From Monosporascus cannonballus (taxonomy: Eukaryota > Ascomycota > Sordariomycetes > Xylariales), in the NCBI GenBank assembly GCA_004154925.1, contig QJNS01000175.1, positions 1 to 64,000 on the forward strand: a DNA stretch of 64,000 nucleotides. Direction: 5' to 3'. Positions 63,233 to 64,000 of the stretch are shown one piece after another. Numbering within the stretch: the stretch's first letter is position 1; every line of letters begins with the position of its first letter. A model generated the notes under the pieces. It searched no databases, was not told the DNA's origin, and saw only the letters and a program-made list of their open reading frames with translations. The position numbers and the translations under genes are program-made.

Positions 63233-64000
63233 CTATCTCAGGACGTGGTCCGTGCACTAAGCTACATAGCTATTCTTCCAGTTCTAAGGACACGCTAGCC
63301 GATCCTTTCCTAATACAACCAACTTGTCTTCCTGAACCATCGCACTTCTCTGAAACTGCCTACGGATTTCACATGCCCGCTATCGCCCCACAGCTCCACT
63401 GAAAGCCGGGAAAGCCGGGCGGGCCTCACACGCGCCGACGCGGCAGCTAAGGCCGAACCAGCTACATACCTACCTAACATATGTACCCCGTACTACGTAA
63501 CTAGTAGTGTACATGACGCATGGGGCTTGCTAAGGTACTGGAGAATTTGATGTAACGGGGACGGACATTTTATTACTCCCTCCTATTTTAGATCGACCGT
63601 AATGAAACCTTGAGCATTCATCTTAATTCTAATCTCTAAGAAACAATCGCAACCCTTCATCCGTCTCACATTATTCGATTGCCATGAGGCAAATGTAGTT
63701 ACACCCAGCGCACGTATATTTCTTCGAATAAACTTGTGCCTGGTCGCTCAGTCGAAACCCTTTTGCCGCGCAAGTACCGGGCCCCTGTATAGCTTGCATA
63801 TGCCAGTGACCAGCTCCCTTACGATAATCTACCCCGACTACCCCGACAACCACTCGACATGCTCTAGAGCTCCCTGGAACCCCGATCTCCAAGAAGATAT
63901 ATTTGGAGACCTGGGGAACGTGTTATACGTAGGTCGCTCTAACCAATGCTGAGAGCGCCATGATGAACGACGATGGCCGAGCATCCCCCAACCCTAGTAG
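63233..64000. other. Ordinary-composition sequence, no gene recognised
   Basis: The start of the next gene-type compartment. Overlapping frames of about 70 codons occur on both strands (63671-63892 - and 63734-63952 +), with no domain or splice logic. An ATG at 63973 begins MAEHPPTLV and runs off the window, so a gene could start here. Confidence 0.5.

Overview
The window looks like part of a filamentous ascomycete (Pezizomycotina) genome with strong repeat-induced point mutation (RIP). The signs are short GT-AG introns (about 60-110 nt), a fungal Rrn9-type Pol I factor, a fungal secreted polysaccharide lyase, and long TA-saturated stretches. Those stretches are recognisable retrotransposon coding sequence riddled with TAA/TAG stops. 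The genome is clearly compartmented: a gene island of ordinary composition (about 17.0-29.2 kb) sits between AT-rich transposon blocks (1-17.0 kb and 29.2-63.2 kb), and ordinary sequence resumes at 63.23 kb. Species cannot be told from the sequence.

Left block (1-17.0 kb). A Ty1/copia relic on the + strand runs in from the left edge and ends with an LTR at 11876-12040. It is split by a complete chromodomain Ty3/gypsy element (3770-10678, 5-bp target duplication), which itself carries a 208-bp solo LTR (8401-8608, TSD AAATT). A Tc1/mariner element with 29-bp inverted repeats and TA target sites follows (12127-13528), then unclassified decayed repeat, a 327-bp tandem duplication and a T-rich tract.

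Gene island (17.0-29.2 kb). Four intact spliced genes: an Rrn9-domain protein with AT-hooks and a C2H2 finger (17637-19827, +), a type II haloacid-dehalogenase-like hydrolase (20777-19918, -), a secreted alginate-lyase-family enzyme (24020-22728, -) and a conserved-looking protein of unknown function (29041-27745, -). Between them lie three broken genes. Two (21366-21935 and 25991-26892) have in-frame stops that are each one C-to-T step from a sense codon. The third is a TMEM14-family membrane protein gene (27132-27581) with intact splice sites but one stop and one frameshift. RIP or similar decay therefore appears to have touched single-copy genes beside the repeats.

Right block (29.2-63.2 kb). 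This is a stack of insertions that can be ordered from target-site duplications. Two copia copies on the - strand sit in tandem and share the LTR at 34024-34186. The right-hand one was hit by a large Ty3/gypsy element (34986-53377, 279-bp LTRs, TSD AGTAT), which was then hit by a second chromodomain gypsy copy (36432-43107, TSD AAAAG). It also took a solo LTR (53841-54119) and a 150-bp GC-rich insertion (56071-56220, TSD GCCAT). Finally a third copia copy (58223-63185, + strand) inserted inside its right LTR (TSD GGACC), so the last 42 bp of that LTR reappear at 63191-63232. No CRISPR array, rRNA or tRNA was recognised. I did not find a self-contained new molecular system; the most informative content is the ordered transposon stack and the pseudogenes bordering it.
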